Part shown: positions 20,489-28,966 of the stretch, piece after piece
Numbering within the stretch: the stretch's first letter is position 1
How the letters are laid out: the number at the start of each line of letters is the position of its first letter
Assembly (NCBI RefSeq): GCF_013359775.1
Contig: NZ_JABMCI010000060.1
Location: 124,001-188,000 of the forward strand
Length of the DNA: 64,000 nucleotides
DNA from: Cellulomonas humilata
GTDB taxonomy: Bacteria > Actinomycetota > Actinomycetes > Actinomycetales > Cellulomonadaceae
Direction: 5' to 3'
The notes under the pieces: generated by a model
Told to the model about the DNA's origin: nothing
The model's database searches: none
Seen by the model: only the letters and a program-made list of their open reading frames with translations
Position numbers and translations under genes: made by a program

Positions 20489-20501
20489 AGACATCATGTC
20501 T
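20489..20501. promoter_or_regulatory. TetR operator 2, overlapping the tetR start codon
   Basis: AGACATCATGTCT is a perfect 6-bp-arm palindrome sharing the GACA/TGTC core with operator 1. It contains the ATG (20496-20498) of the regulator gene, implying autorepression by blocking the start region. Confidence 0.6.
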
Positions 20502-21332
20502 CAGCAGAGTCAACGGACGGGTAGTGCGGGCTCCCGCGTCATCGACGCCGCGGTCGAGCTGATCCGGCAGCGCGGGCTGACCGTCGGGCTCGACCACATC
20601 AGCCTCGAGGAGGCCATCGCGGCGTCGGGCGTGTCGCGGGCGACCGCCTACCGGCACTGGCCGACGAAGGCCGACTTCCTCCGGCAGGTCCTCCTGCGCG
20701 TGGTCCGCAACGCGGAGCTGGAACCCGAGTCCGACGCGGACATCGCGGCGGTCCGCGACCTCGTCGTCGAGCACCGCGGCGTCCTGGCCACGCCCGAGGG
20801 CAGGCGGACGCTCGTGGTCGAGAGCCTGCGGGTGGCCACCGAGAGCGACTTCGGCCGCATCGCCGGCTCGACCGCGTGGCGCGACCACCTGGCGCTCCGA
20901 GCCACCTGCTCGAGCCTGCCGCCCGGCGACCTGCGGGATGCCGTCGCCGCCGAGCTCGCCAGCTCCGAGCGGGCCTTCACCGACCGCCGCGCACGCGTCT
21001 ACGCCCGGCTGCCCGCCGTCGTGGGCTACCGGCTGGTCCCCTGGCTCGACCCCGACACGGGGTTCACGCTCATGGCCGAGGCGACCGGTGCGCTCATGAG
21101 TGGTCTCGTCGCCCGCGCCGCCATCGTCCCGCCACGACCCCCGCGGCTCATGCGGGCGCTCGGCTCGACCACCGAGTCGCTGTGGACCACCGAGTCGTAC
21201 GCGGTCGTCGCCACCGTCCTGTCCTACCTCGAGCCGGATCCCGACGTGGTGTGGGACGACGGCCGGGTGGAGTCCGCCATCGCCGGCTCGTTCGACCTGG
21301 AGGACGAGGCCCGGCGCCTGCGCACCCGTTGA
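20496..21332 (+). CDS. TetR-family transcriptional repressor
   Basis: 278 residues. The N-terminal TetR helix-turn-helix is at about 14-62 (IDAAVELIRQRGL, ISLEEAIAASGVSRATAYRHWPTK). The ligand domain is longer than the usual 190-220 residue total and is not assignable. It probably controls itself and the divergent membrane protein/flavodoxin pair through the two operators in the 50-base intergenic region. Ends four bases before a convergent gene. Confidence 0.9.
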   Translation: MSQQSQRTGSAGSRVIDAAVELIRQRGLTVGLDHISLEEAIAASGVSRATAYRHWPTKADFLRQVLLRVVRNAELEPESDADIAAVRDLVVEHRGVLATPEGRRTLVVESLRVATESDFGRIAGSTAWRDHLALRATCSSLPPGDLRDAVAAELASSERAFTDRRARVYARLPAVVGYRLVPWLDPDTGFTLMAEATGALMSGLVARAAIVPPRPPRLMRALGSTTESLWTTESYAVVATVLSYLEPDPDVVWDDGRVESAIAGSFDLEDEARRLRTR

Positions 21333-21336
21333 CCGG

Positions 21337-21915
21337 CTACTCGTCCCACACGATCGACGCGATCATGGCCTCCATGTCCTCGTAGTAGCGCGCGTCCTGC
21401 GTCGGGTGGAGGTAGCCGAACGCGTAGGTGTAGCCGCCGTGGTCGACCAGCCAGTCCGTGAGCCGGGGTACGGCATCCGGGCCGAACGCGCGGTCCACGC
21501 GGACCACCTCGCCGAACGGTGTGGTCACCAGGGCGGGGTTCATGCTCGTCATGCTCTCCCGGTCAGCCAGCTGGACCGCGACGGCGGCGCGCGCTCCGCC
21601 CGTCTCCTCGACCGTGCCGGTGCACACCCACAACGCCGTGTGCTCGGGCGCGAGCCTGACCATGTACGTGCCCGCGCCGGGCGCGTTTCGGCTGTCCTGC
21701 GGGACCGGGGAGGAGAGCGAGAAGCCGGGGCAGTCCGCGAGTGCCACGTGCAGCGGGTTCGGCAGCGCGGAGGCCCCGTCGGCGGTCAGGGTCTCGGTCT
21801 TCCACCGGGCCGGGTTCGTGCCCGGGTCGTCGCGGGCCAGGAGAGCGATCACCGTGGCGCCGCTGGCGACGACGAGCGTGCCGGTGACGATGAGGCCGAT
21901 GGTCGAGCTGCGCAC
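21337..21915 (-). CDS. Membrane-anchored extracytoplasmic protein, unknown
   Basis: 192 residues from the GTG at 21915, preceded by GAGGGGG; an ATG at 21978 would overlap the upstream permease gene. One N-terminal membrane anchor (about 5-30) is followed by a soluble domain with two Cys (ADCPGFSL, WVCTGTV). I do not recognise the family. It lies 37 bases downstream of the amino acid permease gene and could be cotranscribed. Confidence 0.6.
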   Translation of the reverse strand: MRSSTIGLIVTGTLVVASGATVIALLARDDPGTNPARWKTETLTADGASALPNPLHVALADCPGFSLSSPVPQDSRNAPGAGTYMVRLAPEHTALWVCTGTVEETGGARAAVAVQLADRESMTSMNPALVTTPFGEVVRVDRAFGPDAVPRLTDWLVDHGGYTYAFGYLHPTQDARYYEDMEAMIASIVWDE

Positions 21916-21952
21916 ACGTTCCCCCTCGGATCGGGGGAGAGCGTACGGGTGG

Positions 21953-23314
21953 TCAGGTGCCTGTCGGGGTCCTGTCACCCGTCCGGCCGACCACCAGCCG
22001 GTTGACCACGTAGAGCACCACGCCGATGGCCAGCAGGAGGCCGGCGCGCAGGTAGACGTCCGCGTCCCGGCCCGTCAGCGGTGACGCGAGCAGCAGGGAC
22101 ACCAGGGCGCCGAGCACGGGGATCCACGTGGGGGCGCGGAACGAGGGGCCGTCGTCGCCCTCGGCGGGCTCGTCGTCCGGCTCCTTGCGCAGCACCAGCA
22201 CGGAGATGTTCACCACGACGAACACCAGCAGCAGGAGCAGGACGGTGGTGTCGGCGAGGCCGGCCAGGTCGCCGGTGCTCACCAGCGTGAGCGCGATGAG
22301 CACGGTGAACGCGATGGCCACGTACGGCGTCTGGCGCTTCTCGTGCACCCGGCCGAGGACCCGGGGCACGATGCCCTCGCTGGACATCCCGTAGACCAGG
22401 CGCGACGCCATGATCATGTTGATGAGCGCGGTGTTGGTGACCGCCAGCAGCGCGATGACCGCGAACAGCCCGGGCGGGAACGTCAGGCCCGCCACCTTGA
22501 CCACCTCGAGCAACGGGCCGGTGGACCCGGCGAGCGTCTCGGTGTCCACGAGCATCGACGTCGTGAGCGCGACCCCGAGGTAGATGAGCCCGGCGATCGC
22601 GAGGCCGCCGAACAGGGCGCGGGGGAAGTCGCGGCGCGGCTTCTTCGTCTCCTCCGCCAGGTTGACCGAGTCCTCGAAGCCGAGCAGCGCGTAGAAGGCC
22701 AACGCGGTCGCGCCGAGGACCGCGATCCACGGCGTCCCGTCGGTCTCCAGCTCCATCGTGCGGCCCGGCTGGCCGTCGCCGCTGATCAGGGCCCAGGCGC
22801 CGATCGCGAGGATGACCAGCAGGCCGGTCGCCTCGACGAGGGTGAGCACCACGTTCACCCGCACCGACTCCGAGATGCCGATCAGGTTGACCGCCGTGAT
22901 CGCGAGCAGGAAGAACCACGCGGCGGCCAGTGTCGGGACCGTGACGAACTCCGCCAGGTAGTCGCCACCGAACGCCCGGGCCGCCGCGGACGCGCTGGTG
23001 ATGCCGGACATCATCACGGCGAACGCGACCATGAACGTGAGGAACGGGCGCCTGAACGCACGGTTGGCGTAGAGCGCGGCGCCGGCCGCCTGCGGGAACC
23101 GTCCCACCAGCTCCGCGTAGGACGCCGCGGTCAGCCCGGCCAGCACGAACGCGCACAGGAACGGGAGCCAGATGGCGCCGCCCACCTCGGCGGCGACCTT
23201 GCCCGTCAACGCGTAGATGCCGGCACCGAGGATGTCGCCGACCACGAACAGCAGGAGCACCCTGCGCCCGATGGTCCGCTTCAAGGGTGTCGTCGTGACT
23301 GCCTGGTCGCTCAT
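21953..23314 (-). CDS. APC-superfamily amino acid permease
   Basis: 453 residues, ATG with GGGAGG five bases upstream. About twelve membrane helices; signature GDILGAGIYALTGKVAAEVGG near the N-terminus and GFEDSVNLAEETKKPRRDFPRA in the middle, both typical of APC amino acid transporters. It should import amino acids by proton symport; the substrate is not determinable. Confidence 0.9.
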   Translation of the reverse strand: MSDQAVTTTPLKRTIGRRVLLLFVVGDILGAGIYALTGKVAAEVGGAIWLPFLCAFVLAGLTAASYAELVGRFPQAAGAALYANRAFRRPFLTFMVAFAVMMSGITSASAAARAFGGDYLAEFVTVPTLAAAWFFLLAITAVNLIGISESVRVNVVLTLVEATGLLVILAIGAWALISGDGQPGRTMELETDGTPWIAVLGATALAFYALLGFEDSVNLAEETKKPRRDFPRALFGGLAIAGLIYLGVALTTSMLVDTETLAGSTGPLLEVVKVAGLTFPPGLFAVIALLAVTNTALINMIMASRLVYGMSSEGIVPRVLGRVHEKRQTPYVAIAFTVLIALTLVSTGDLAGLADTTVLLLLLVFVVVNISVLVLRKEPDDEPAEGDDGPSFRAPTWIPVLGALVSLLLASPLTGRDADVYLRAGLLLAIGVVLYVVNRLVVGRTGDRTPTGT

Positions 23315-23417
23315 CGTCGCCTCCCACAACCAGTCTTCTGCGCGGGGCTCCCCGGCGCGCGTCGACGGGGAACCTTGCCTACGCTCGGACACTCAGCCGA
23401 GTTCGGGAGGACTACGC

Positions 23418-23741
23418 ATGATCAAGCGAACCGTGTTCGTCGCCGGTGTCTCTGCGGGGTACCTGTTGGGCACCCCGTCCGGGCGTCGGCAGCTGGAGAA
23501 GATCAAGGTCTGGGCCGGGGACGTCTGGCGGGACCCGCGCGTGCAGGGGTACGTCCAGGAGTACGAGGCGCAGGCGACCGCGTTCGCCAAGAAGCAGGGT
23601 GCCGCGGTGTGGGAGAAGGCCGTCGACACCGCCAAGGGCGCCGTGTCGTCGTCGACCACCAAGTACCCGACGGACGACTCGTCCCCGACGGTCGTCGAGC
23701 CGTTGCTGGACGCGGACGACGCCAACCCCGGGCAGCGGTGA
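23418..23741 (+). CDS. Small YtxH-like membrane-associated protein
   Basis: 107 residues, ATG with GGGAGG seven bases upstream. A short hydrophobic N-terminus ending in GYLLGTPSGRRQLEKI is followed by an amphipathic helix (YVQEYEAQATAFAKKQ), similar to YtxH-type stress proteins. Function unknown. Its stop overlaps the next gene's GTG (GTGA), so the two are coupled. Confidence 0.72.
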   Translation: MIKRTVFVAGVSAGYLLGTPSGRRQLEKIKVWAGDVWRDPRVQGYVQEYEAQATAFAKKQGAAVWEKAVDTAKGAVSSSTTKYPTDDSSPTVVEPLLDADDANPGQR

Positions 23742-24229
23742 CCCCCACCCCGCTTCCGGCCGCTCCCGGTCAGGAGTCGGTCTGGGACTACCCGCGGCCG
23801 CCCGCGGTCGAGCCGACGTCCGAGCTGGTTGTCGTGACGCTCGGTGGCGTGCCGGTCGCGTCGACCACCTCGGCCGTGCGGGTGCTCGAGACCAGCCACC
23901 CGCCCGTGTACTACCTGCCGCTCGACGCCTTCGAGCCGGGCGTGCTGGAGCCCGCCGCGGGCTCGTCGGTGTGCGAGTTCAAGGGCGTCGCGTCGTACGT
24001 CTCCGTGCGCGTCGGGGGGCGGACCCTGTCGCGCGTCGGCTGGACCTACCCGGCGCCGCTGCCGGGGTACGAGGTGCTTTCCGACCGGGTCGCGCTCTAC
24101 GCCACCGACCTGTCCTGCACGGTCGACGGCGAGGTGGTGGAGCCGCAGCCCGGCGGGTTCTACGGCGGCTGGATCACCTCACGGGTCGTCGGCCCGTTCA
24201 AGGGAACGCCGGGAACGCTCGGCTGGTAG
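23738..24229 (+). CDS. DUF427-family protein
   Basis: 163 residues, GTG overlapping the previous stop. Contains the DUF427 core: VVTLGGVPVASTTSAVRVLETSHPPVYYLP, CEFKGVASYVSV, WTYPAPLPGYEVLSDRVALYA and a final FYGGWITSRVVGPFKG. The fold is a small beta-rich single domain, found widely in actinobacteria and proteobacteria. Biochemical role not established. Confidence 0.88.
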   Translation: MTPTPLPAAPGQESVWDYPRPPAVEPTSELVVVTLGGVPVASTTSAVRVLETSHPPVYYLPLDAFEPGVLEPAAGSSVCEFKGVASYVSVRVGGRTLSRVGWTYPAPLPGYEVLSDRVALYATDLSCTVDGEVVEPQPGGFYGGWITSRVVGPFKGTPGTLGW

Positions 24230-24232
24230 TCG

Positions 24233-24262
24233 TTGACATGTGACTAATTGGTCACCTATCGT
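24233..24262 (+). promoter_or_regulatory. Leaderless promoter with embedded ArsR-type operator
   Basis: TTGACA (-35, 24233-24238) and TATCGT (-10-like, 24257-24262) are 18 bases apart. Between them lies GTGAC-TAATTG-GTCAC (24240-24255), an inverted repeat of the ArsR-operator kind. The ATG at 24270 begins seven bases after the -10, so mRNA probably starts at or next to the start codon. Confidence 0.62.
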
Positions 24263-24269
24263 CGTCGGC

Positions 24270-25097
24270 ATGGACGAGGACCTGGTGTTCAAGGCACTTG
24301 CGGACGCCACCCGTCGCCACCTGCTCGACCAGCTCTACACGCGTGACGGCCGCACGCTGACGGAGCTGGAGCAGGACCTCGAGATGACCCGGTTCGGGGT
24401 CATGAAGCACCTCAAGGTGCTCGAGGAGGCGGGCCTCGTCGTCACGCGCCGATCGGGGCGGGAGAAGCTCCACTTCCTCAACGCCGTCCCGATCCAGCTG
24501 ATCCACGAGCGGTGGATCGACAAGTACGACGTGCTCGGCGCCGAGCGCCTGCACGCGCTGACCGACCTCAAGACAGCCCTGGAGACCACCATGTCCACCC
24601 AGACCGACACGGCCACCACGACCGTTCTCGTCAACCGCATCTGGATCAAGGCCGACGCCGCCACCGTGTGGAAGGCCATCACCTCGCCGGAGTGGAACGC
24701 CCGCTACGGCTACAAGAGCCCGTCCACGTTCGACCTCACGCCCGGCGGCGCGTTCACCACGCTCCCGTCGGCAGACATGGTCGCCTACGGCACCCCCGCC
24801 GACCAGCCGATCCTCGACGGCGAGGTGGTCGAGGTCGTGGAGAACTCCCGCCTCGTGCTCACCTGGCGCACGCTGTGGGACGACGAGGCCCGTGCGGAGG
24901 GGTTCACGCGGCTCACCTACGAGCTCGAGCCCCGCGGCGAGGGCGTCACGCAGCTGACCCTGGTCCACGACGTCACCGACGCTCCGCGCACTGCGGCACT
25001 CATCTCGGGCGACCTGCCGCAGTTCGGCGGCGGCTGGCCGCAGATCCTGTCGGACCTCAAGACGCTCCTGGAGACGGGCACGTCGCTGGAGGCCTGA
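24270..25097 (+). CDS. ArsR-type regulator fused to an AHSA1/START-like domain
   Basis: 275 residues. N-terminal winged helix (about 1-85: VFKALADATRRHLLDQLY, EMTRFGVMKHLKVLEEAGLV) followed by an AHSA1/SRPBCC domain (about 115-275: NRIWIKADAATVWKAITSPEWNARYGY, GWPQILSDLKTLLE). This two-domain fusion pairs DNA binding with a hydrophobic-ligand pocket, so the AHSA1 part may sense a small molecule. The ATG at 24270 is chosen over one at 24240, which lies inside the operator. Likely autoregulated by the inverted repeat in its own promoter. Confidence 0.88.
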   Translation: MDEDLVFKALADATRRHLLDQLYTRDGRTLTELEQDLEMTRFGVMKHLKVLEEAGLVVTRRSGREKLHFLNAVPIQLIHERWIDKYDVLGAERLHALTDLKTALETTMSTQTDTATTTVLVNRIWIKADAATVWKAITSPEWNARYGYKSPSTFDLTPGGAFTTLPSADMVAYGTPADQPILDGEVVEVVENSRLVLTWRTLWDDEARAEGFTRLTYELEPRGEGVTQLTLVHDVTDAPRTAALISGDLPQFGGGWPQILSDLKTLLETGTSLEA

Positions 25098-25107
25098 GGG
25101 CTGTCGC

Positions 25108-25137
25108 ACGGGCCGGTCGCTCAGGCGGCCGGCCCGT
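25108..25137 (+). terminator. Hairpin terminator after the ArsR-AHSA1 gene
   Basis: ACGGGCCGG at 25108-25116 pairs with CCGGCCCGT at 25129-25137 (9 bp, 12-nt loop), starting ten bases after the stop at 25097. Confidence 0.5.
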
Positions 25138-25154
25138 CGTCGCGCCCGGGGCCG

Positions 25155-25222
25155 CGAGTTCGTGAGTTCCCGCCGACTTCGGTTGCTAGAGCAGCCGAAC
25201 TCGACGGAAACTCACGAACTCG
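25155..25222. repeat. 68-bp dispersed palindromic repeat, copy 1
   Basis: Perfect 14-bp terminal arms (CGAGTTCGTGAGTT at 25155-25168, complement at 25209-25222). Pairing continues inward so that about 28 of 32 positions match around a 4-base loop. The right arm covers the stop codon of the gluconokinase gene. A second copy of identical length and arms is at 40475-40542. Here it could act as a terminator, but copy 2 is in a promoter region, so it is better seen as a mobile or REP-like palindrome. Confidence 0.75.
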
Positions 25223-25724
25223 CCGGGCGGCCGAGCAGGCGGAGGGCCTCGTCAGCGATCGCGGCCGGAGGGCCGGTGACCGGGACGTCCACCCCGTCCT
25301 CGTCGGCAGTCAGCGGCTCGAGCGCCGCCAGCTGGCTGGCCAGGAGGGTCGCCGGCATGAAGTGGCCGGTGCGCTCCGCGAGGCGGCGGGCGAGCTCGTC
25401 CGGTGGGACGACCAGGTGCACGAACCGCACGCGGCCCTGGGCCGTGCGCAGGACGTCGCGGTAGGACCGGCGCAGCGACGAGCACGTCACGACGGTGGAT
25501 CCACCGGCCGCCGTCATCGCGTCCCGGATGGCGCGCAGCCACGGACCGCGGTCGTCGTCGGTGAGCGCCCGGCCCGCCCGCATGGACTCGACGTTGGCCG
25601 GGGGATGCAGGTCGTCGCCCTCGATCAGCGGGATCCCGAGGCGCTCGGCCAGCAGGAGCGCCGTCGTCGACTTCCCGGTACCGGACACCCCCATGACGAC
25701 AAGGTGCTCGGGCTGGCTGGTCAC
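25212..25724 (-). CDS. gntK: Gluconokinase
   Basis: 170 residues, GTG with GGGAGG nine bases upstream. P-loop GVSGTGKST (12-20), then EGDDLHPPANVESMRAGRALTDDDRGPWL (read as two adjacent blocks) and CSSLRRSYRDVLR, all diagnostic of GntK. It phosphorylates D-gluconate to 6-phosphogluconate with ATP, feeding the pentose phosphate pathway. The final codons lie within the 68-bp palindromic repeat, so the repeat has supplied the C-terminus and stop. Confidence 0.93.
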   Translation of the reverse strand: MTSQPEHLVVMGVSGTGKSTTALLLAERLGIPLIEGDDLHPPANVESMRAGRALTDDDRGPWLRAIRDAMTAAGGSTVVTCSSLRRSYRDVLRTAQGRVRFVHLVVPPDELARRLAERTGHFMPATLLASQLAALEPLTADEDGVDVPVTGPPAAIADEALRLLGRPASS

Positions 25725-25778
25725 GGTCGACAGCCTCCCACGGACGAGCGCGTCTCCTCGGGCAACTAAACTCGCCCG

Positions 25779-27062
25779 ATGCCCTCGTTCGTCGTCGACA
25801 CGACACCCCTGCGTGTCAGCCCGGCGTTCCGGCGGCTGTGGTGGGGGCTGTCGATCTCCAACCTCGGGGCGCAGCTGACGGTCGTCGCGGTCGGGCTCCA
25901 GGTGTACGCGCTCACCGGGTCGACCGCGTCGGTCGGCATCCTCGGGCTGTGCGCGCTGGTGCCGCTGGTGTTCTTCGGGCTGTACGGCGGGGCGATCTCG
26001 GACCACTACGACCGCCGCAAGGTCGCCCTGATCGCGTCGGTCGTGGCGTGGGCCGCGACCATCGGGCTGGCCGTGCAGGCGTGGCTCGGCAACTCGCAGG
26101 TGTGGGTGCTGTTCGCACTGGTCGCCGTGCAGTCGGGGGCGTTCGCGGTGAACCAGCCGGCGCGGTCGGCGATCATCCCGCGGCTGCTCGACCCGACGCT
26201 GCTGCCCGCCGCGAACGCCCTCCAGACGCTCGGGTTCAGTGTCGCGTTCACCGTCGGCCCGCTGCTGGGTGCGTTCCTGGTGGCCGCGTTCGACTACGGC
26301 GTCGCCTACACGCTCGACGCCCTGCTGTTCACCGCCGCGCTGGTCGCGCTCTTCCGCCTGCCGGCCCAGCCGCCGGAGCCCTCGGACACGCGACGCCAGC
26401 ACGCGGGGCTGGCGTCGGTCATCGACGGGTTCCGGTACCTGGGCACGCAGAAGAACGTGCGGATGACGTTCGCGGTGGACCTGGTCGCCATGATCACCTC
26501 GTCGCCGCGCGTGCTGTTCCCGGCGGTCGGGCTGGTCTACCTGGGTGGGGGCGCGACGACCACCGGCGTCATGGCCGCGTCGGCGGCGGTCGGCGTCGGG
26601 CTGGCGGGGCTGTTCTCCGGCGGGCTGACCCGGATCCGCTGGCAGGGCCGGATCATCGCGGTCGCCATCACGGTCTGGGGCCTCGCGATCGCCGGGTTCG
26701 GGCTGGTCCTCGTCCTCGCCGGCCGGGCGCACCCGGACCAGGTGCTCTGGCTGGCGCTCGCGATCGCGGTGTTCATGCTCGTGGTCGCTGGGGCGGCCGA
26801 CGCGATCAGCTCGGTGTTCCGGCAGACCATCCTGCAGACCGCGACGCCCGACGACATGCGCGGGCGGCTCCAGGGCGTGTTCATCGTCGTCGTCGCGGGC
26901 GGACCCCGGCTGGGCGAGGCGCTGCTCGGCGGGGCGGCGTCGAAGGTCGGCGAGGGCTGGGCCGCGGTGGTCGGCGGGCTGCTCTGCGTGGTGCTCCTGT
27001 GGGTGCTGGTGCGGACGCAACGTTCGTTCTGGGACTACGACGCGCGGCACCCGGTGCCCTGA
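25779..27062 (+). CDS. MFS exporter, EntS-like
   Basis: 427 residues, twelve membrane helices. TAAACT (25767-25772) ends six bases before the ATG, so the mRNA is probably leaderless. The N-terminal ISNLGAQLTVVAVGLQVYALTGS, loop GGAISDHYDRRKVAL, and FAVNQPARSAIIPRLL match the EntS/MFS_3 group, whose members export enterobactin or drugs. The substrate here is unknown. Confidence 0.88.
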   Translation: MPSFVVDTTPLRVSPAFRRLWWGLSISNLGAQLTVVAVGLQVYALTGSTASVGILGLCALVPLVFFGLYGGAISDHYDRRKVALIASVVAWAATIGLAVQAWLGNSQVWVLFALVAVQSGAFAVNQPARSAIIPRLLDPTLLPAANALQTLGFSVAFTVGPLLGAFLVAAFDYGVAYTLDALLFTAALVALFRLPAQPPEPSDTRRQHAGLASVIDGFRYLGTQKNVRMTFAVDLVAMITSSPRVLFPAVGLVYLGGGATTTGVMAASAAVGVGLAGLFSGGLTRIRWQGRIIAVAITVWGLAIAGFGLVLVLAGRAHPDQVLWLALAIAVFMLVVAGAADAISSVFRQTILQTATPDDMRGRLQGVFIVVVAGGPRLGEALLGGAASKVGEGWAAVVGGLLCVVLLWVLVRTQRSFWDYDARHPVP

Positions 27063-27075
27063 CGAGACCGCGACT

Positions 27076-27113
27076 GCGGCAGTTCGCCCGAGCGCGGCAG
27101 TCGGAACTGCCGC
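27076..27113. terminator. Bidirectional hairpin between convergent genes
   Basis: GCGGCAGTTC at 27076-27085 pairs with GAACTGCCGC at 27104-27113 (10 bp, 18-nt loop). It lies between gene ends at 27062 and 27135. Confidence 0.6.
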
Positions 27114-27134
27114 GCCCGGCGCAGAGTGCCGCGT

Positions 27135-28892
27135 TCAGGGCCGCGGCACGTTGCGGAGGTTCGAGCGGGCCATCGCCATGACCTCGCCCAGCCCGCCGCC
27201 GAGCACCTCCTTGCTCATGGCCGCGGTGAACCCCGACACCTGCGCGCGCGTGATCTTCGGCGGCAGCGACAGGGCGCGCGGGTCGGTGACCAGGTCGATC
27301 AGCGCGGGACCGTCGTGCGAGAACGCCTCGCGCAGCGCGGCCCGGATCTGCGTGGGCTGCTCGACGCGGACCGACGGGATGCCGATCGCCGACCCGATCG
27401 CCGCGTAGTCGATCGGGGGGCTGTCGGTGGCGTAGGAGGGCAGCCCGTCGACGAGCATCTCGAGCCGGACCATGCCGAGCGTCGCGTTGTCGAACAGGAC
27501 GATCTTCACGGGCAGGTCCAGAGCCTTCACGGTGATGAGCTCGCCCAGGAGCATCGACAGGCCGCCGTCCCCGGCCATCGCGACCACGTGCCTGCCGCCA
27601 CCGGACAGGGCCGCGCCGATCGCGTGCGGGACGGCGTTCGCCATCGACCCGTGCAGGAACGACCCGATCACGCGCCGGCGACCGTTGGGCGTGATGTACC
27701 GGGCGGCCCACACGTTGCACATGCCGGTGTCGACCGTGAACACGGCGTCCTCGGGCGCCTCCTCGTCCAGCACCACGGCGGCGAACTCCGGGTGGATCGG
27801 CTGGGTGTGCTCGACGTCCTTGGTGTACGCGCCGATCACGCCGCTCATGGCCCGGTGGTGCTTCTTGAGCATCTGGTCGAGGAACCGGTGGCTCCTCTTC
27901 GGCTTCACGAGGGCGAGCAGCGCGGTGGCGGTCTCGCCGACGTCGCCGAGGACGACCACGTCGTTGCGTGTCCGCCGGCCGAGTCGCGTCGGCTCGATGT
28001 CCACCTGCGCGGTGCGGACGCCGGACGGGAGGAACTGGTCGTACGGGAAGTCGGTGCCCAGCAGGAGCAGCAGGTCGGCGCCCTCCATGGCCGACTGGCA
28101 CGCGCCGTACCCGAGCAGCCCGGACATGCCGACGTCGAACGGGTTGTCGACCTGGATGACCTCCTTGCCGCGCAGGCTGTGACCGACCGGCGCGTTCAGC
28201 GCCCGCGCCAGGGCCAGCACCTCGGTGCGCGAGCCGCGCACGCCTGCCCCGGCGAAGATCGTCACCTTCCCCGCGGCGTCGATGGCGTCGGCGAGCGCGC
28301 GCACCGCGCCCTCGTCGGGCACCACCCGCGGGGCCGGTGGGGGAGTGAGGACGTCGATGCCGGCCTCGGGCGCGTCGAGGTCCGCGACGTCACCGGGCAG
28401 GGTCAGCACCGCGACGCCGGGGGCGCCGTAGGCGTGGTGGATGGCGGAGCGGATCACCCGCGGCGCCTGGGCGGCCGTCGAGATCATCTCGGAGTACACC
28501 GAGCACTCGAGGAACAGCCGGTCCGGGTGGGTCTCCTGGAAGAACTGGGTGCCGATCTGCGCGCTGGGGATGTGCGACGCGATGGCCAGGACCGGGACGC
28601 GGGACCGGTTGGCGTCGTACAGCCCGTTGATCAGGTGCAGGTTGCCCGGCCCGCACGAGCCGGCGCACACGGCCAGCCGACCCGTGAGCTCGGCCTCCGC
28701 GGCGGCCGCGAACGCCCCGGCCTCCTCGTGCCGCACGTGCACCCACGCGATGTCGACGCCGTCCTCGCGCGCCCGCCGGACGGCGTCGACCACCGGGTTC
28801 AGGCTGTCGCCGACGATCCCGTAGATGTGCCGCGCACCGGCGGCGACCAGCTGGGCGACGAGCAGGTCGGCGATGGAGCGACGTCGTGCCAC
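27135..28892 (-). CDS. Thiamine-diphosphate enzyme, pyruvate dehydrogenase (quinone)/PoxB-like
   Basis: 585 residues from the GTG at 28892, which has GGAGG five bases upstream; an ATG at 28925 would add eleven residues. Three domains of the POX/AHAS fold: Pyr domain with catalytic Glu in VRHEEAGAFAAAAEAE, central domain (GKVTIFAGAGV), and PP domain with the Mg/ThDP motif GDGGLSMLLGE...NATLG. PoxB oxidatively decarboxylates pyruvate to acetate and CO2, passing electrons to quinone. Other ThDP enzymes of the family cannot be fully excluded. Confidence 0.86.
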   Translation of the reverse strand: MARRRSIADLLVAQLVAAGARHIYGIVGDSLNPVVDAVRRAREDGVDIAWVHVRHEEAGAFAAAAEAELTGRLAVCAGSCGPGNLHLINGLYDANRSRVPVLAIASHIPSAQIGTQFFQETHPDRLFLECSVYSEMISTAAQAPRVIRSAIHHAYGAPGVAVLTLPGDVADLDAPEAGIDVLTPPPAPRVVPDEGAVRALADAIDAAGKVTIFAGAGVRGSRTEVLALARALNAPVGHSLRGKEVIQVDNPFDVGMSGLLGYGACQSAMEGADLLLLLGTDFPYDQFLPSGVRTAQVDIEPTRLGRRTRNDVVVLGDVGETATALLALVKPKRSHRFLDQMLKKHHRAMSGVIGAYTKDVEHTQPIHPEFAAVVLDEEAPEDAVFTVDTGMCNVWAARYITPNGRRRVIGSFLHGSMANAVPHAIGAALSGGGRHVVAMAGDGGLSMLLGELITVKALDLPVKIVLFDNATLGMVRLEMLVDGLPSYATDSPPIDYAAIGSAIGIPSVRVEQPTQIRAALREAFSHDGPALIDLVTDPRALSLPPKITRAQVSGFTAAMSKEVLGGGLGEVMAMARSNLRNVPRP

Positions 28893-28966
28893 GGGGACCT
28901 CCGGAGGTGGTGGGCGGTCTCCCATGGTCAGCCCGAGCCGCCGACCTCGCACGGCCGGGCGTGGTG

